This document shows positions 63,841-64,000 of a DNA stretch of 64,000 bases, one piece after another; position 1 is the first letter of the stretch, and each line of letters begins with the position of its first letter. The position numbers and the translations under genes were made by a program. The notes under the pieces were generated by a model. That model was given only the letters and a program-made list of their open reading frames with translations. It was not told the DNA's origin and made no database searches. The stretch is from Chitinophaga dinghuensis (GTDB taxonomy: Bacteria; Bacteroidota; Bacteroidia; Chitinophagales; Chitinophagaceae): positions 1 to 64,000 of the forward strand of contig NZ_QLMA01000002.1 of NCBI RefSeq assembly GCF_003259435.1, in the 5' to 3' direction.

Positions 63841-64000
63841 GTGAAAAAGATAACCTGGCTGTTACCAATGGTAGTTTCCACATTGTTTGTAAATGCGCAG
63901 AGAAAAACTGACCGCAAAACCCTGACAAACCTGCAAATGCATATTGCTTATCTCAGCAGTGACAAGCTGGAAGGCCGCCGTACAGGCGCGCCCGGCGAGA
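63841..64000 (+). CDS. Secreted M28-like peptidase, N-terminal fragment
   Basis: Starts at GTG 63841 with a signal peptide (KKITWLLPMVVSTLFVNAQ) and runs off the window after 53 codons. The stretch HIAYLSSDKLEGRRTGAPGE is the typical N-terminal element of Bacteroidota M28 aminopeptidases, before the zinc-binding domain. The zinc site itself is outside, so identification rests on this one motif. Confidence 0.75.
   Translation, partial: MKKITWLLPMVVSTLFVNAQRKTDRKTLTNLQMHIAYLSSDKLEGRRTGAPGE

Noticed and set aside
63734..63928. Minus-strand ORF at the right edge
   Set aside because: It lies antisense to the promoter and signal peptide of the M28-like gene, which has a good promoter and leader.

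Overview
The window looks like chromosome from a Bacteroidota bacterium, most probably a Chitinophaga or close relative of the Chitinophagaceae (family-level inference from gene content, not tested by search). Supporting signs are the large secreted Ig-like repeat protein of the type-IX-secretion kind, small outer-membrane beta-barrel proteins, a GH92 mannosidase, the bacteroidotal Kdp operon layout with a porin inside it, and promoters of the form TTTG-N18/19-TAnnTTTG. Shine-Dalgarno sequences are scarce. No prophage, integrase, transposase, rRNA or CRISPR array is visible.

Layout. 1-4700 (minus): C-terminally cut giant surface protein made of repeated modules, with a 1302-bp repeat period. 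4701-5300: AT-rich divergent region with repeated TGTTCATTTT boxes. 5301-13223 (plus): STAND-type P-loop NTPase, membrane transglutaminase-like protein, ClC channel with CBS domains, and a KefF-like/KefC-like pair. 13225-20560: small proteins, a membrane acyltransferase-like protein, an M13 zinc peptidase lipoprotein, HflX, a Rieske protein and an ArnT/PMT-like glycosyltransferase. 20702-25867: a 5.1-kb segment bounded by two identical tRNA-Asn genes, holding an AbiEii-type toxin-antitoxin pair, a class I terpene synthase, a rhomboid protease and a GT2 enzyme. 25934-31233: secreted and membrane hypotheticals, a VOC-fold protein, tRNA-Gly(CCC), an ABC exporter and an aspartyl protease with PDZ domain. 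31333-37147: glycan genes (GT87-like, GH92, GHL-like hydrolase, CBM9-like protein). 37263-40872: S9 peptidase, enoyl-CoA hydratase and a beta-barrel protein. 41191-43800: hybrid histidine kinase. 43776-52641 (minus): complete Kdp potassium-uptake operon with a split KdpD, a porin, KdpF and an extra 28-residue membrane peptide. 52862-55230: two paralogous single-TM repeat proteins and an M50-like membrane protease. 55283-63638 (minus): beta-barrel protein, lipoprotein, double-SWIM SNF2 helicase, ComB-like phosphatase, SRPBCC protein and GcvT. 63841-64000: start of an M28-like peptidase.

How the genes fit together. Ion handling is a recurring theme: ClC, KefF/KefC-like efflux and Kdp uptake with its sensors. 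The envelope is the second theme: adhesin, glycosyltransferases, glycoside hydrolases, several exported peptidases and outer-membrane barrels. The most accessory-looking part is the tRNA-Asn-bounded segment. The best candidates for under-described biology are the 28-residue peptide and 113-residue protein at the head of the kdp operon, the TPR-like/M50 locus at 52862-55230, the shared TGTTCATTTT boxes upstream of two unlinked signalling genes, and the orphan terpene synthase.
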